Origin: Micrococcales bacterium UBA7472
Lineage (GTDB): Bacteria; Actinomycetota; Actinomycetes; Actinomycetales; Microbacteriaceae
Reading direction: 5' to 3'
Length of the DNA: 7,236 nucleotides
Assembly (NCBI GenBank): GCA_002478545.1
Contig: DLOY01000080.1
Coordinates: 1-7,236 of the forward strand
Shown here piece by piece: positions 1 to 6,560 of the stretch. How positions within the stretch are numbered: position 1 is the first letter of the stretch; each line of letters starts with the position of its first letter. The notes below the pieces were generated by a model. That model did not search any database. It was not told where the DNA came from and saw only the letters and a list, made by a program, of their open reading frames with translations. Both the position numbers and the translations under genes were made by a program.

Positions 1-168
1 GTCAACCTATTGGCTGGCGATGTTGCATCTGAACAAACGCCAAAGAACTCCATTTTGGAAGCAAAGCCGGTTCAGGTCGATCAGGACCTACTTCAAAAAT
101 ACCAGGCCGCTCCAGAGCGCCAGAAATTCTGGCGCGAGCGAGTGCAGCGCTGTCTCGAACTGCTATAG
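1..168 (+). CDS. C-terminal end of an unidentified protein (5' partial)
   Basis: Frame 1 of the + strand is open from the window edge to a TAG at 166-168 and gives the last 55 residues of a protein. The visible part is hydrophilic. It ends in a charged, probably helical tail containing QKYQAAPERQKFWRERVQRC and then LELL. No catalytic motif or membrane segment is visible, and I do not recognise the family. I prefer this reading to the opposite strand because the antisense frame is an arginine-rich translation that runs into the end of ccsB, whereas this frame stops exactly where ccsB stops. The two genes converge with abutting stop codons (CTATAG at 163-168). The upstream part lies outside the window, so function cannot be assigned. 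Confidence 0.6.
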   Translation, partial: VNLLAGDVASEQTPKNSILEAKPVQVDQDLLQKYQAAPERQKFWRERVQRCLELL

Positions 169-1032
169 CCCGGAGTAAACGTGAAGGCCTTTGAAGAAAA
201 GGTTCACGATGGTGAAGTTGAAGATCACCGATAGGAACGCAATCAAACCAAGCCAAGCTGCCCGCTTACCGTTCCAACCCCTAGTTGCCATCGCGTGCAG
301 GTAACCGGCGTAGAGCACCCAAATGATGAAGGTCCAAACCTCTTTGGTGTCCCACCCCCAGTAACGGTGCCAAGCTCGCTCAGCCCAAATTGCTCCCGCG
401 ATCAGGGTAAAGCTCCACAGCACAAAACCCACGACGTTGAAGCGGTATGCGTATCTCTCAAGTGCCTCCAGCGATGGGAAGACCTGCATGATTTTGGACT
501 TTGATCCACTCTTAACCAGGTAACTAAGGTGGAAGGCCGCAGCAATTGTGAAAAACGCCGTGGCCAAGATAGCTACCACGACGTGAATCACAAGCCAGTA
601 GCTCTGCAGTGCTGGCATCAGCGTCTTCACCTCAACATAGAAAAGAGACACCGCTGCGAAAAGCACAATCAAAACAAAACCAACTACAAAGGTTCCGATG
701 AAACGTATGTCTTTGATCTTTAGGGAGGTCAAATAGACCATCAGGATCAGGAGCGCTCCGGAGATGGAGAACTCATACATGTTTGCCCATGGCACTCGGC
801 CCGCTGCAATGCCGCGCAACACGACACCTATGGTCAGGACGGTGGTGCCGACACCGGTAACCCAGAAGGCAGCCTTCTCGGTCTTGGTTAGCTTTTTCTC
901 AATTGAGTCCGACTTGCCCAGCTGTGATAGTTGAAACGAGAAGAGCATCAGCGCAAGGGCCAGAAAGGCCATCGATGCCGTGACGAAAAGTAGCGAGAGT
1001 TGCGAAAGCGGCTCGTTTAGTTGCGGTGTCAT
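163..1032 (-). CDS. ccsB: Cytochrome c maturation protein CcsB/CcsA (haem export and ligation subunit)
   Basis: This is the 289-residue integral membrane partner of ResB in System II cytochrome c biogenesis. Together they move haem to the outer face of the membrane and attach it to CxxCH motifs of apocytochromes. The diagnostic haem-handling tryptophan-rich motif is present as RYWGWDTKEVW (residues 223-233, WGWD core at 225-228). Candidate haem-ligand histidines sit at H150 (SYWLVIH), H246 (YLHA) and H284 (GLHVYSG). A conserved PWANMYEF segment lies at 81-88. About eight hydrophobic helices are visible, with the first at about 13-35. The ATG at 1032-1030 shares four bases with the resB stop (ATGA) and is preceded by a purine-rich GAAGGAAG, so it is probably translated by coupling with resB. 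Some bacteria fuse ResB and CcsB into one protein; here they are separate. It is the last gene of the operon. Confidence 0.95.
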   Translation of the reverse strand: MTPQLNEPLSQLSLLFVTASMAFLALALMLFSFQLSQLGKSDSIEKKLTKTEKAAFWVTGVGTTVLTIGVVLRGIAAGRVPWANMYEFSISGALLILMVYLTSLKIKDIRFIGTFVVGFVLIVLFAAVSLFYVEVKTLMPALQSYWLVIHVVVAILATAFFTIAAAFHLSYLVKSGSKSKIMQVFPSLEALERYAYRFNVVGFVLWSFTLIAGAIWAERAWHRYWGWDTKEVWTFIIWVLYAGYLHAMATRGWNGKRAAWLGLIAFLSVIFNFTIVNLFFKGLHVYSGL

Positions 1033-2528
1033 TTTCTTCCTTCTCTAACCTCAAGAACTAGACGGTCCAGCATTTCGCCAAGACCTGGGTCATCGCCACG
1101 AGCCAATGCAGCCAGCTCCATTTTTCCATCTGACAATTCGCGGAACCAAACTCGACGTCGCGGAACCATGAGTGACAGAGTCACCGAGACCAGCGCCAAA
1201 AGCGCAAATACCAAAACCCAAACTCCACCCGGGTTATGAGCAATGTCCACGGAGGCATAGCGAAGTAGTCCCTCGAACCTAACCGACCCAATCCCACCTG
1301 GGAGCTCTGCAGTCTCGCCAACCCTCAGTTCAAGCGCCGGCACTGGACCTTTTCTTCCCGCCACCAAGTTCATGTCGGTGGTGTCCAGCGCGTAGACATT
1401 TCTTGGCACTCCGGAATCAAGGCCGAGGTCGCCGGTGTAGACATTCATGGTCAAAAGCGGGTCGATTGGGTCTGGGTAAATCGAGGTGTAGGCACCCGAT
1501 TCCAATTTCTCCGCGGTTGGGTAAAAGAACGCGATGATGCCAATTTGCTCGGGCAGGGCATCTGGTGCCTTGATCACACCTAGCGAGGTCATGTTACCGT
1601 CTTGAGGCAAGAAGACCACAGGTCCCGAATAGGCGACATTGCCCTCACCATCGAAGATGCTCACCACCGGAGCGAAACCATTTCCGGTTAGGTACACATT
1701 TGCTCCGGGGACCTCGAGAGGATAATTCACTCGGATCTCACTCTTTTTGGATCCACCCTCGGCCCCCAAAGTCACATCGGCAATGAAGTCGATTGGCTGA
1801 CCAATGTTCGCGGGGTTCGTGAGGTCGTAAACAACGTTGAAACTATCGAGCTTGAGAGTAAATGGCTCGAGCTCTTCTTCATAAAAAAGTGGGCCCGGGG
1901 AGAAGCTGTCATAGGAGGCCAGGTTGTTTACGAAGCTGTCACCCTCAACCAAGACCCGCTGTCCAGAAAATGCAAAGCCACCGCCCAGTCCAACAGCCAG
2001 CAGCACTCCGATTAGCGCGTAGTGAAATACCAGGTTGCCCGTTTCCTTGAGATAGCCCTTCTCTGCACTTATTGAGTTGCCCTGTAACTCAAATCGGAAT
2101 TTGTTCTTTCTGAGAACTGCCTGAGCGCTTTCCAGATCGATTCCCTCGACCACTCGATGCTCTGGCATGCGATTGAGATTTGCTGGGGTCTTCACCGGCT
2201 TTGCCCGAAGCGCATGCCAGTGGATCTTGGTTCTTGGCAATACACACCCGACGAGCGATACGAAAAGCAGAATGTAGATCGCTGAGAACCAGACCGAGGT
2301 GTAGACATCGAACAGCTGAAGGGCATCTAGAAATGCTGCAAACTCTGGCTGCTCGTCGTAGTAGACGCGAACCCCATTTGGATCCGCGCTGCGCTGCGGA
2401 TAAAGCGAACCTGGCACCGCGGCAATTGCGAGCAACAGCAACAGGAACAAAGCGGTGCGCATAGAAGTGAGCTGACGCCAGAACCAGCGCGGCCAGAAGG
2501 TAAGGCTAGAGAACAAGTTGGAACTCAC
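1029..2528 (-). CDS. resB: Cytochrome c biogenesis protein ResB
   Basis: This 499-residue protein is the ResB (Ccs1-like) half of the System II haem lyase. Three hydrophobic helices lie near the N-terminus and middle (about 24-44, 79-98 and 167-189). A large extracytoplasmic domain follows (about 190-430), then a fourth helix (about 436-455) and a short cytoplasmic tail. This is the usual ResB layout and length. H169, in the third helix, and H431, just before the last helix (HNPGG), are candidate haem contacts by position. The start is a GTG at 2528-2526, chosen because a near-perfect AGGAGGTGA lies immediately upstream with AGGAGG six bases from the GTG. The first 23 bases overlap the end of ccdA. 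The gene ends in an ATGA overlap with ccsB. It should act as a complex with CcsB on apocytochromes reduced by the upstream thioredoxin and CcdA. Confidence 0.94.
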   Translation of the reverse strand: MSSNLFSSLTFWPRWFWRQLTSMRTALFLLLLLAIAAVPGSLYPQRSADPNGVRVYYDEQPEFAAFLDALQLFDVYTSVWFSAIYILLFVSLVGCVLPRTKIHWHALRAKPVKTPANLNRMPEHRVVEGIDLESAQAVLRKNKFRFELQGNSISAEKGYLKETGNLVFHYALIGVLLAVGLGGGFAFSGQRVLVEGDSFVNNLASYDSFSPGPLFYEEELEPFTLKLDSFNVVYDLTNPANIGQPIDFIADVTLGAEGGSKKSEIRVNYPLEVPGANVYLTGNGFAPVVSIFDGEGNVAYSGPVVFLPQDGNMTSLGVIKAPDALPEQIGIIAFFYPTAEKLESGAYTSIYPDPIDPLLTMNVYTGDLGLDSGVPRNVYALDTTDMNLVAGRKGPVPALELRVGETAELPGGIGSVRFEGLLRYASVDIAHNPGGVWVLVFALLALVSVTLSLMVPRRRVWFRELSDGKMELAALARGDDPGLGEMLDRLVLEVREGRK

Positions 2529-3228
2529 CGCTCACCTCCTGAATCCAAAGCATGATGCGACCCCAAAGCCCAGTCACCATCAATAGACCGATCAGGATCA
2601 AAACCGATCCACCGAAGATGTTGAAGCCTCTGATGTGGCGCCTCACAAAACCAACCGACTTGGTGGCCCAGCTAAAGCCAGCAGCAATCAAGAGGAAGGG
2701 AATACCGATGCCGAGGGAGTAAAAAGTGGCGAGAATGCCACCTCGAACTGGATCTCCAGAGTCAGAGGCCAAGACCAGAACCGCAGACAGGGTTGGACCG
2801 ATGCATGGGGACCAACCCAGAGCGAAGACAACTCCCAGAAGCGGTGCTCCAGCAAGGCCAACACGTGGCGATACCTGCAACTTCAGGGTCTTTTGCAAAA
2901 AGTTGAACTGCCCTACCATCGCAAGCCCTAATAGCACCACTAGGGCCCCTAGCAGGGCCTGAATCCAGGGGTTTCGCGCCAAAAACAAAAGCCCGGCGGT
3001 TCCAGCCAAAACCCCCAGCGAAACAAAAACGGCGGTGAAGCCGAGTACAAATAGCGCAGATCCAGCCAGAACTTTTGACTTTGGAGCTGCCGAGCCAGAG
3101 ACGTATCCGAGGTAACCGGGCACAAGCGGAAGCACGCAGGGAGAGATGAAGGTGATAACACCAGCCAACAGGCTCAACGGGATTGCAATCAGCAGTGACC
3201 CCTCGAGGATTATCTGGCCGGGGTTCAC
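2506..3228 (-). CDS. ccdA: Cytochrome c biogenesis thiol transporter CcdA
   Basis: This 240-residue polytopic membrane protein belongs to the CcdA/DsbD-beta family, which passes electrons from cytoplasmic thioredoxin to extracytoplasmic thiol proteins. The two redox cysteines are in the expected contexts: C31 in ISPCVLPLVPGYLGY and C142 in GWSPCIGP, each at the start of a three-helix half. About six helices are visible, and the length is normal for CcdA. The start is GTG at 3228-3226, overlapping the stop of the upstream thioredoxin-like gene as GTGA. It should reduce the CAPC disulfide of that neighbouring lipoprotein, which then keeps apocytochrome cysteines reduced for ResB/CcsB. The end of the gene overlaps the first 23 bases of resB. 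Confidence 0.95.
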   Translation of the reverse strand: MNPGQIILEGSLLIAIPLSLLAGVITFISPCVLPLVPGYLGYVSGSAAPKSKVLAGSALFVLGFTAVFVSLGVLAGTAGLLFLARNPWIQALLGALVVLLGLAMVGQFNFLQKTLKLQVSPRVGLAGAPLLGVVFALGWSPCIGPTLSAVLVLASDSGDPVRGGILATFYSLGIGIPFLLIAAGFSWATKSVGFVRRHIRGFNIFGGSVLILIGLLMVTGLWGRIMLWIQEVSGEFQLVL

Positions 3229-3830
3229 TCGTTTACCACGCTCTCAATGAGGGTTCTGAGAATCGAGGCATCGATTCGACCCAGGATTCGAGATGCAACC
3301 TTGCCCTCTTTATCAATGACCAATGTGGTGGGGACAGCCTGAGGGGAGACAACTCCGGTGAAAGCCAATGAAACGGCGCCGCTCTGGGCATCCAAAACTG
3401 ATGGGAAATTGATTCCGAATCTTCGGTCGAAAGCTAGAGCGGTCTCAGCAGTATCGCGCACGTTGACGCCGACAAACTGGACACCCTGATCCTCGAATTC
3501 CTGGCTCAAGGCGGCAAGGTCAGGGGCCTCTGCACGACATGGTGCACATGCCGCGTACCACCAGTTCATGACCACCACTGAACCCAATAAAGATTCAGAA
3601 TTTAGAAACAGACCGCTCTCGGTTTTTCCTGACCAGGCCTCGAAACTGGGGCGCTCGCTCTTGGCAAACTCCGTGACCGTTCCATCGCCAGCGATGTAGT
3701 TCTTTGATGAACCCTCGCGATATTGCTGAGCCAGTGGATCTTGAGTGCAGCCAGCAAGGGTGATTACGAATGAGGCGATCAGCATCACTACCAAGGTGAT
3801 GGCAATTCTGCGAACTGTCTCCTTTTTCAC
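3225..3830 (-). CDS. TlpA/ResA-like thioredoxin-fold lipoprotein
   Basis: This 201-residue membrane-anchored thiol reductase probably keeps apocytochrome c CxxCH thiols reduced (ResA/CcsX role). The N-terminus has KK and RR charges, a hydrophobic stretch (about 9-25) and a lipobox LAGC with C28 as the lipidation site, so it is likely a lipoprotein on the outer face. The thioredoxin active site is WYAACAPC (C95 and C98), and the cis-proline loop is AVPTT with P167. A typical AhpC/TSA-Redoxin fold spans about 70-200. The start is GTG at 3830-3828, overlapping the phosphatase stop as GTGA; a G-rich stretch just upstream may act as a weak ribosome binding site. CcdA directly downstream is its expected electron donor. 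The homologue in the equivalent mycobacterial locus is Rv0526. Confidence 0.93.
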   Translation of the reverse strand: MKKETVRRIAITLVVMLIASFVITLAGCTQDPLAQQYREGSSKNYIAGDGTVTEFAKSERPSFEAWSGKTESGLFLNSESLLGSVVVMNWWYAACAPCRAEAPDLAALSQEFEDQGVQFVGVNVRDTAETALAFDRRFGINFPSVLDAQSGAVSLAFTGVVSPQAVPTTLVIDKEGKVASRILGRIDASILRTLIESVVNE

Positions 3831-4468
3831 ACTGCACCCCCATCAACTGCTTGATTGGCGAACTCGATTCCCGGTTCACGATAGGCAACTTCCCTGAGTT
3901 TTCCATCAATTACCTCAAAGGATGTGATTGATGAAAGTGAGCACCTTCGATCACGCGGATCATGAGGCAGTTTCAAACCATTGGCAGATCGGTAGACCAT
4001 CCAAATAGGTAGTTGGTGAGAGACGATTACGACGTCGCCCCCCTCAACATCGGACCAATGGTCCAAAGCAGCCGTCGTCATGCGATCGGCAATCTCTTTA
4101 AGCGGTTCGCCCCAGCTGGGCTTGGATGGATTGTGAAGCTTTAGCAAAATGCTTGGCCGCTTCAGGATTGCCCTGGGTCCGACTCGGAGACCGCGAAACT
4201 CATTCCAGGGCTCAATCACACGCTCATCGAGGGTCGGCTCAATACCAAAGCGTTCCGAGATGGGTTTAGCCGATTCTCTGGTGCGCTGCAATGGGGAGAC
4301 CACGAGCTTAGAAATTTGAATGCCCTCGGACTGCAGTTGGTTGGCTGCGGCGGCTGCCATTTGATGACCTAGGTCACTCAAACCAAACCCTTCAATGCGC
4401 TCGTAGAGCACGCCCTCGGGGTTGAAAACCTCGCCGTGGCGCACAAGGTGAAGGCGGGAGGCGGGCAT
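3827..4468 (-). CDS. Histidine phosphatase family protein (phosphoglycerate mutase-like)
   Basis: This is a cytoplasmic enzyme of about 213 residues in the histidine phosphatase superfamily. Numbered from the ATG at 4468, the phosphohistidine motif is LVRHGE (R10, H11, G12, E13). The second arginine lies in SPLQRTRES (R62), a candidate acid in EPWNEFRG (about 86-90), and the second histidine in VIVSHQLP (H151). All core catalytic positions are present, so it should be active, but the substrate cannot be read from sequence. A TTG at 4474-4472 would add two residues and lies six bases after an AGGT, a better spacing than for the ATG (12 bases), so the start is uncertain between the two. It is the first gene of the cytochrome maturation operon and overlaps the next gene by GTGA. 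A phosphatase at this position is also found in actinobacterial ccs loci (for example Rv0525). Its role there is unknown to me. Confidence 0.9.
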   Translation of the reverse strand: MPASRLHLVRHGEVFNPEGVLYERIEGFGLSDLGHQMAAAAANQLQSEGIQISKLVVSPLQRTRESAKPISERFGIEPTLDERVIEPWNEFRGLRVGPRAILKRPSILLKLHNPSKPSWGEPLKEIADRMTTAALDHWSDVEGGDVVIVSHQLPIWMVYRSANGLKLPHDPRDRRCSLSSITSFEVIDGKLREVAYREPGIEFANQAVDGGAV

Positions 4469-4533
4469 GCACAAAAGTCTACCTTCGCTAAACTTTGACA
4501 GTTACTCTCTTTCGCCCACTCTCAGAGGTCAAA
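4469..4533. promoter_or_regulatory. Divergent intergenic region between the cytochrome maturation operon and aspS
   Basis: This spacer of about 65 bases must carry, or sit next to, promoters for both directions. On the + strand TAAACT at 4489-4494 is a possible -10 for aspS, giving a leader of about 33 bases, but I see no good -35 at the matching distance. TTGACA at 4495-4500 looks like a -35 hexamer but has no -10-like sequence 16-18 bases downstream. On the - strand TTGACC (4532-4527) likewise lacks a good -10 partner. The ribosome binding site for aspS is GAGGT at 4525-4529. Exact promoter elements are therefore only tentative. Confidence 0.4.
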
Positions 4534-5844
4534 ATGTTAGATCGCAAGCTCATCGGCACCCTGCCATCGCTTCAGGACGGACCAGTCACCATCGGTGGTT
4601 GGGTCGAGACCCTGAGAGATCAAAAGCGTATCCAGTTCATCATCATTCGCGATGAGTCAGGCAGCGTCCAAGTCACCTACCCGCGCCCTGCCGACGAGGA
4701 CGCACTTGCCGATGTTGTTAGCTCGCTGACAGGCGGCACCTTCGTTGAGATCAGTGGAACCCTAAAGCACGACGAGCGCGTCAAGCTCAACGGTGTCGAG
4801 ATTTTGCTTTCCGACTTGAAGGTCGTGTCGCGCTCGCTGCCAGACAGCCCAATTGCCGAGGACACCTCGATTGACAAGCGCTTGGACTGGAGGTTCTTGG
4901 ACCTTCGTCGCCCGGAGTTGAACCTGATGATGCGCGTTCAGACCACTATCGAGAAGACCTGGCGTGAGGTCTGGCTCGAGCACGACTTCATGGAGATTCA
5001 CTCTCCTAAATTGATGGGTTCGCCATCCGAGTCGCACGCCGAACTTTTTAAGCTCGAATACTTCGAGACCCACGCCTACCTGGCTCAGAGTCCACAGTTC
5101 TACAAGCAGATGGCGATGATGGCTGGTCTGGGCAAGGTGTTCGAGATTGGCCCAGTATTCCGCGCTGACCCATCTTTCACCTCCCGTCACGCCACAGAGT
5201 TCATCTCGGTCGACATGGAGATGAGCTGGATCGACTCGCATGAGGATGTAATGCGATTCCAGGAGATGCTCTTGGTTCGAGCCATCCAGGCAGTCAAAGA
5301 TGCTCACGGTGAAGAGATCCAGAAGCTGTACGGCATCGACATCCAGGTTCCAAGCGTGCCATTCCCAAGAATTCCATTGGCTGAGGCTCACGAGATCGTT
5401 GAGTCACGCGGCTACAAGGTGCCAAGAGCAGATGGTGATCTCGACCCAGAGGGTGAGCGTCAGATTGCTGCCTACGTAAACGAGAAGTTTGGACACGAGT
5501 TCGTGTTCCTAACCGACTACCCCAAGAACATTCGCCCGTTCTACCACATGAGACACGAGGACAACCCGCAGCTCACCAAGAGCTACGACCTGATCTGGAA
5601 GGGCACCGAGATCACTACCGGTGCTCAGCGTGAGCACCGCATCGAGGTATTGGAGCAGCAGGTCTTGGACAAGGGTCTTGAGCTCGAGGGTCTTGGTTTC
5701 TACCTCGACTTCTTCCGCTATGGAGCTCCTAGCCACGGTGGTTTCGGCATGGGTCTAACCCGAGTGGTCATGCTGCTTCTAGATCTACCAAACATCCGTG
5801 AAGCCAGCTTCCTGTTCCGCGGACCAAACAGGCTTCAGCCCTAA
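4534..5844 (+). CDS. aspS: Aspartyl-tRNA synthetase, archaeal/short type (possibly non-discriminating Asp/Asn)
   Basis: This 436-residue class IIb synthetase charges tRNA-Asp with aspartate. It has an N-terminal OB-fold anticodon-binding domain (about 15-100) and a class II catalytic core. Motif 1 surrounds FMEIHSPKL (152-160), motif 2 is VFRADPSFTSRHATEF (208-223, R210 and R218), and motif 3 is GFGMGLTR (403-410, R410). It lacks the extra GAD domain of the usual bacterial enzyme of roughly 590 residues, and its motifs match the archaeal/eukaryotic-like type 2 enzyme. An in-frame TTG at 4495 would add 13 residues. I chose the ATG at 4534-4536 because GAGGT sits four bases upstream and MLDRKLIGTL resembles a normal N-terminus. 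Type 2 enzymes in bacteria may be non-discriminating and also make Asp-tRNA-Asn for GatCAB. E25 and K84 occupy the positions that I align with archaeal discrimination residues W26 and K85. The stop codon overlaps that of vapC on the other strand. Confidence 0.95.
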   Translation: MLDRKLIGTLPSLQDGPVTIGGWVETLRDQKRIQFIIIRDESGSVQVTYPRPADEDALADVVSSLTGGTFVEISGTLKHDERVKLNGVEILLSDLKVVSRSLPDSPIAEDTSIDKRLDWRFLDLRRPELNLMMRVQTTIEKTWREVWLEHDFMEIHSPKLMGSPSESHAELFKLEYFETHAYLAQSPQFYKQMAMMAGLGKVFEIGPVFRADPSFTSRHATEFISVDMEMSWIDSHEDVMRFQEMLLVRAIQAVKDAHGEEIQKLYGIDIQVPSVPFPRIPLAEAHEIVESRGYKVPRADGDLDPEGERQIAAYVNEKFGHEFVFLTDYPKNIRPFYHMRHEDNPQLTKSYDLIWKGTEITTGAQREHRIEVLEQQVLDKGLELEGLGFYLDFFRYGAPSHGGFGMGLTRVVMLLLDLPNIREASFLFRGPNRLQP

Positions 5845-6233
5845 ACCCAGTTCTCCAGTTTGAGACCAGGCACATCCTTGAAGTGCTTGGTGTTGTTTGT
5901 CACGAGGGTCAGGTCGAGGCTTAGAGCATGGGCAGCGATTAGGGCATCGAGCACTCCGGAAAGCTTGCCTATGTTCTTGAGGTGATTTTCGAGTTGGGCC
6001 GCAATTTTTGCCTCCTTTGCCCCGAAGTCAAGTACCTCCGCAGTCTGAATAAAGGCAGCCGCTTGATTTGAGACGTCGGGCCGAAGACCTGCGGCCAAAC
6101 CACGTTCAAGTTCGAACGCAGTGAGAGATGAGATACCCCACGCTCTCAGAGGCAGTTTCATTAGTTTGGCCATCACGTTTGGGTGATCGCGCAATCCGAA
6201 AATGCAAGTGTCGGAGTCGAGCAGGTACTGCAT
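5841..6233 (-). CDS. vapC: VapC-type PIN-domain ribonuclease toxin
   Basis: This 130-residue single PIN-domain protein is the expected size for VapC, a magnesium-dependent endoribonuclease toxin usually acting on tRNA or rRNA. Acidic residues are in PIN order: D6 in LLDSD, E41/E43 in AFELERG, and D96 in VLDALIAAHAL. The C-terminal TNNTKHF (112-118) is followed by PGLKLENW (122-129), as in typical VapC proteins. The first motif is LLDSDTCI rather than the common LLDTNICI, but the key D6 is kept, so I expect an intact nuclease. The ATG at 6233-6231 shares one base with the antitoxin stop (TAATG), which points to coupled translation. A small inverted repeat GGGA/TCCC at 6237-6247 overlaps its ribosome binding region. 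The gene ends inside the last four bases of aspS. The RNA target cannot be deduced from sequence. Confidence 0.92.
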   Translation of the reverse strand: MQYLLDSDTCIFGLRDHPNVMAKLMKLPLRAWGISSLTAFELERGLAAGLRPDVSNQAAAFIQTAEVLDFGAKEAKIAAQLENHLKNIGKLSGVLDALIAAHALSLDLTLVTNNTKHFKDVPGLKLENWV

Positions 6234-6514
6234 TATGGGAGCTTCCCGTTCCAGAGGTCATCAAGATCAAACCTCTCAGCCTCTCGCTCACGAACTGGTA
6301 TTGGAAACTCGTCATCAGAAATAGGACCACGAGCCTGAATTTCCAGAAGCAGCTGCTTCATTCGAGCCTCTCGATCTAAAGGTCGAATCTCTACGATGCC
6401 ATCATCGCGCCTGACGATATCAATCTCGACGTCCTCATCTATCCAACCCTTTGGGATGCGGACCGCCACGCTGCCGCCATTCTTGAAAGCTTTTCTGGTC
6501 ACCCGCTCAGTCAT
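6233..6514 (-). CDS. vapB: VapB-type antitoxin with AbrB/MazE-like DNA-binding domain
   Basis: This 93-residue antitoxin is partner to the adjacent PIN toxin. The N-terminal half (about 1-47) has the swapped-hairpin AbrB/SpoVT/MazE signature KAFKNGGSVAVRIPKGW (8-24), followed by a VEIDIVRRDDGIVEIRPL strand pair. The C-terminal half is acidic and probably unfolded when free, ending in FDLDDLWNGKLP. This is the sort of tail that wraps VapC and blocks its active site (family knowledge). The ATG at 6514-6512 is preceded by AGGGGG at a spacing of eight bases. That ribosome binding site lies in the downstream arm of a long inverted repeat that probably serves as the VapBC operator, so the pair should repress its own transcription. 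Confidence 0.92.
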   Translation of the reverse strand: MTERVTRKAFKNGGSVAVRIPKGWIDEDVEIDIVRRDDGIVEIRPLDREARMKQLLLEIQARGPISDDEFPIPVREREAERFDLDDLWNGKLP

Positions 6515-6516
6515 AG

Positions 6517-6560
6517 CACAAGCCCCCTGTCTATATAAAAGTATAGACAGAGGGCTTGTG
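6517..6560. promoter_or_regulatory. Inverted repeat, probable VapBC operator
   Basis: Two 19-base arms (6517-6535, CACAAGCCCCCTGTCTATA; 6542-6560, TATAGACAGAGGGCTTGTG) surround a six-base centre. They are inverted copies with a single mismatch (6526 against 6551). The repeat begins two bases upstream of the vapB ATG and covers the -10 element and the antitoxin's Shine-Dalgarno sequence. AbrB-like VapB dimers in complex with VapC bind such palindromes (family knowledge), so an operator role is the simplest reading. There is no T-run after either arm, so it does not look like an intrinsic terminator. Confidence 0.8.
6540..6545 (-). promoter_or_regulatory. Probable -10 element of the vapBC promoter
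   Basis: Read on the - strand the hexamer is TATACT, one base from the TATAAT consensus. It lies at the centre of the operator palindrome. Initiation about seven bases downstream, near 6533, would give a leader of about 18 bases carrying AGGGGG before the ATG. The -35 is weak: the stretch 16-18 bases upstream reads around AGGTTAT. Confidence 0.6.

Noticed and set aside
181..207. Bulged hairpin GTGAA-gg-CCTTT / AAAGG-TTCAC after the left-edge gene
   Set aside because: It lies inside ccsB coding sequence, has a two-base bulge and is not followed by a T-run; not a convincing terminator.
2..256. Open frame of 84 codons on the - strand at the left edge
   Set aside because: Arginine-rich and overlapping both the ccsB 3' end and the + strand frame; typical antisense shadow.
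4495..4500. TTGACA as a consensus -35 element for aspS
   Set aside because: No -10-like hexamer occurs 16-18 bases downstream; the position would also put transcription start at or past the ribosome binding site.
4495..4533. N-terminal extension of aspS from a TTG at 4495
   Set aside because: The ATG at 4534 has GAGGT at good spacing and gives the normal family N-terminus; TTGACA at 4495 has no ribosome binding site and the 13 extra residues resemble nothing.
4762..5391. Long open frame on the - strand inside aspS
   Set aside because: Entirely antisense to well-supported synthetase motifs; its openness follows from codon bias of aspS.
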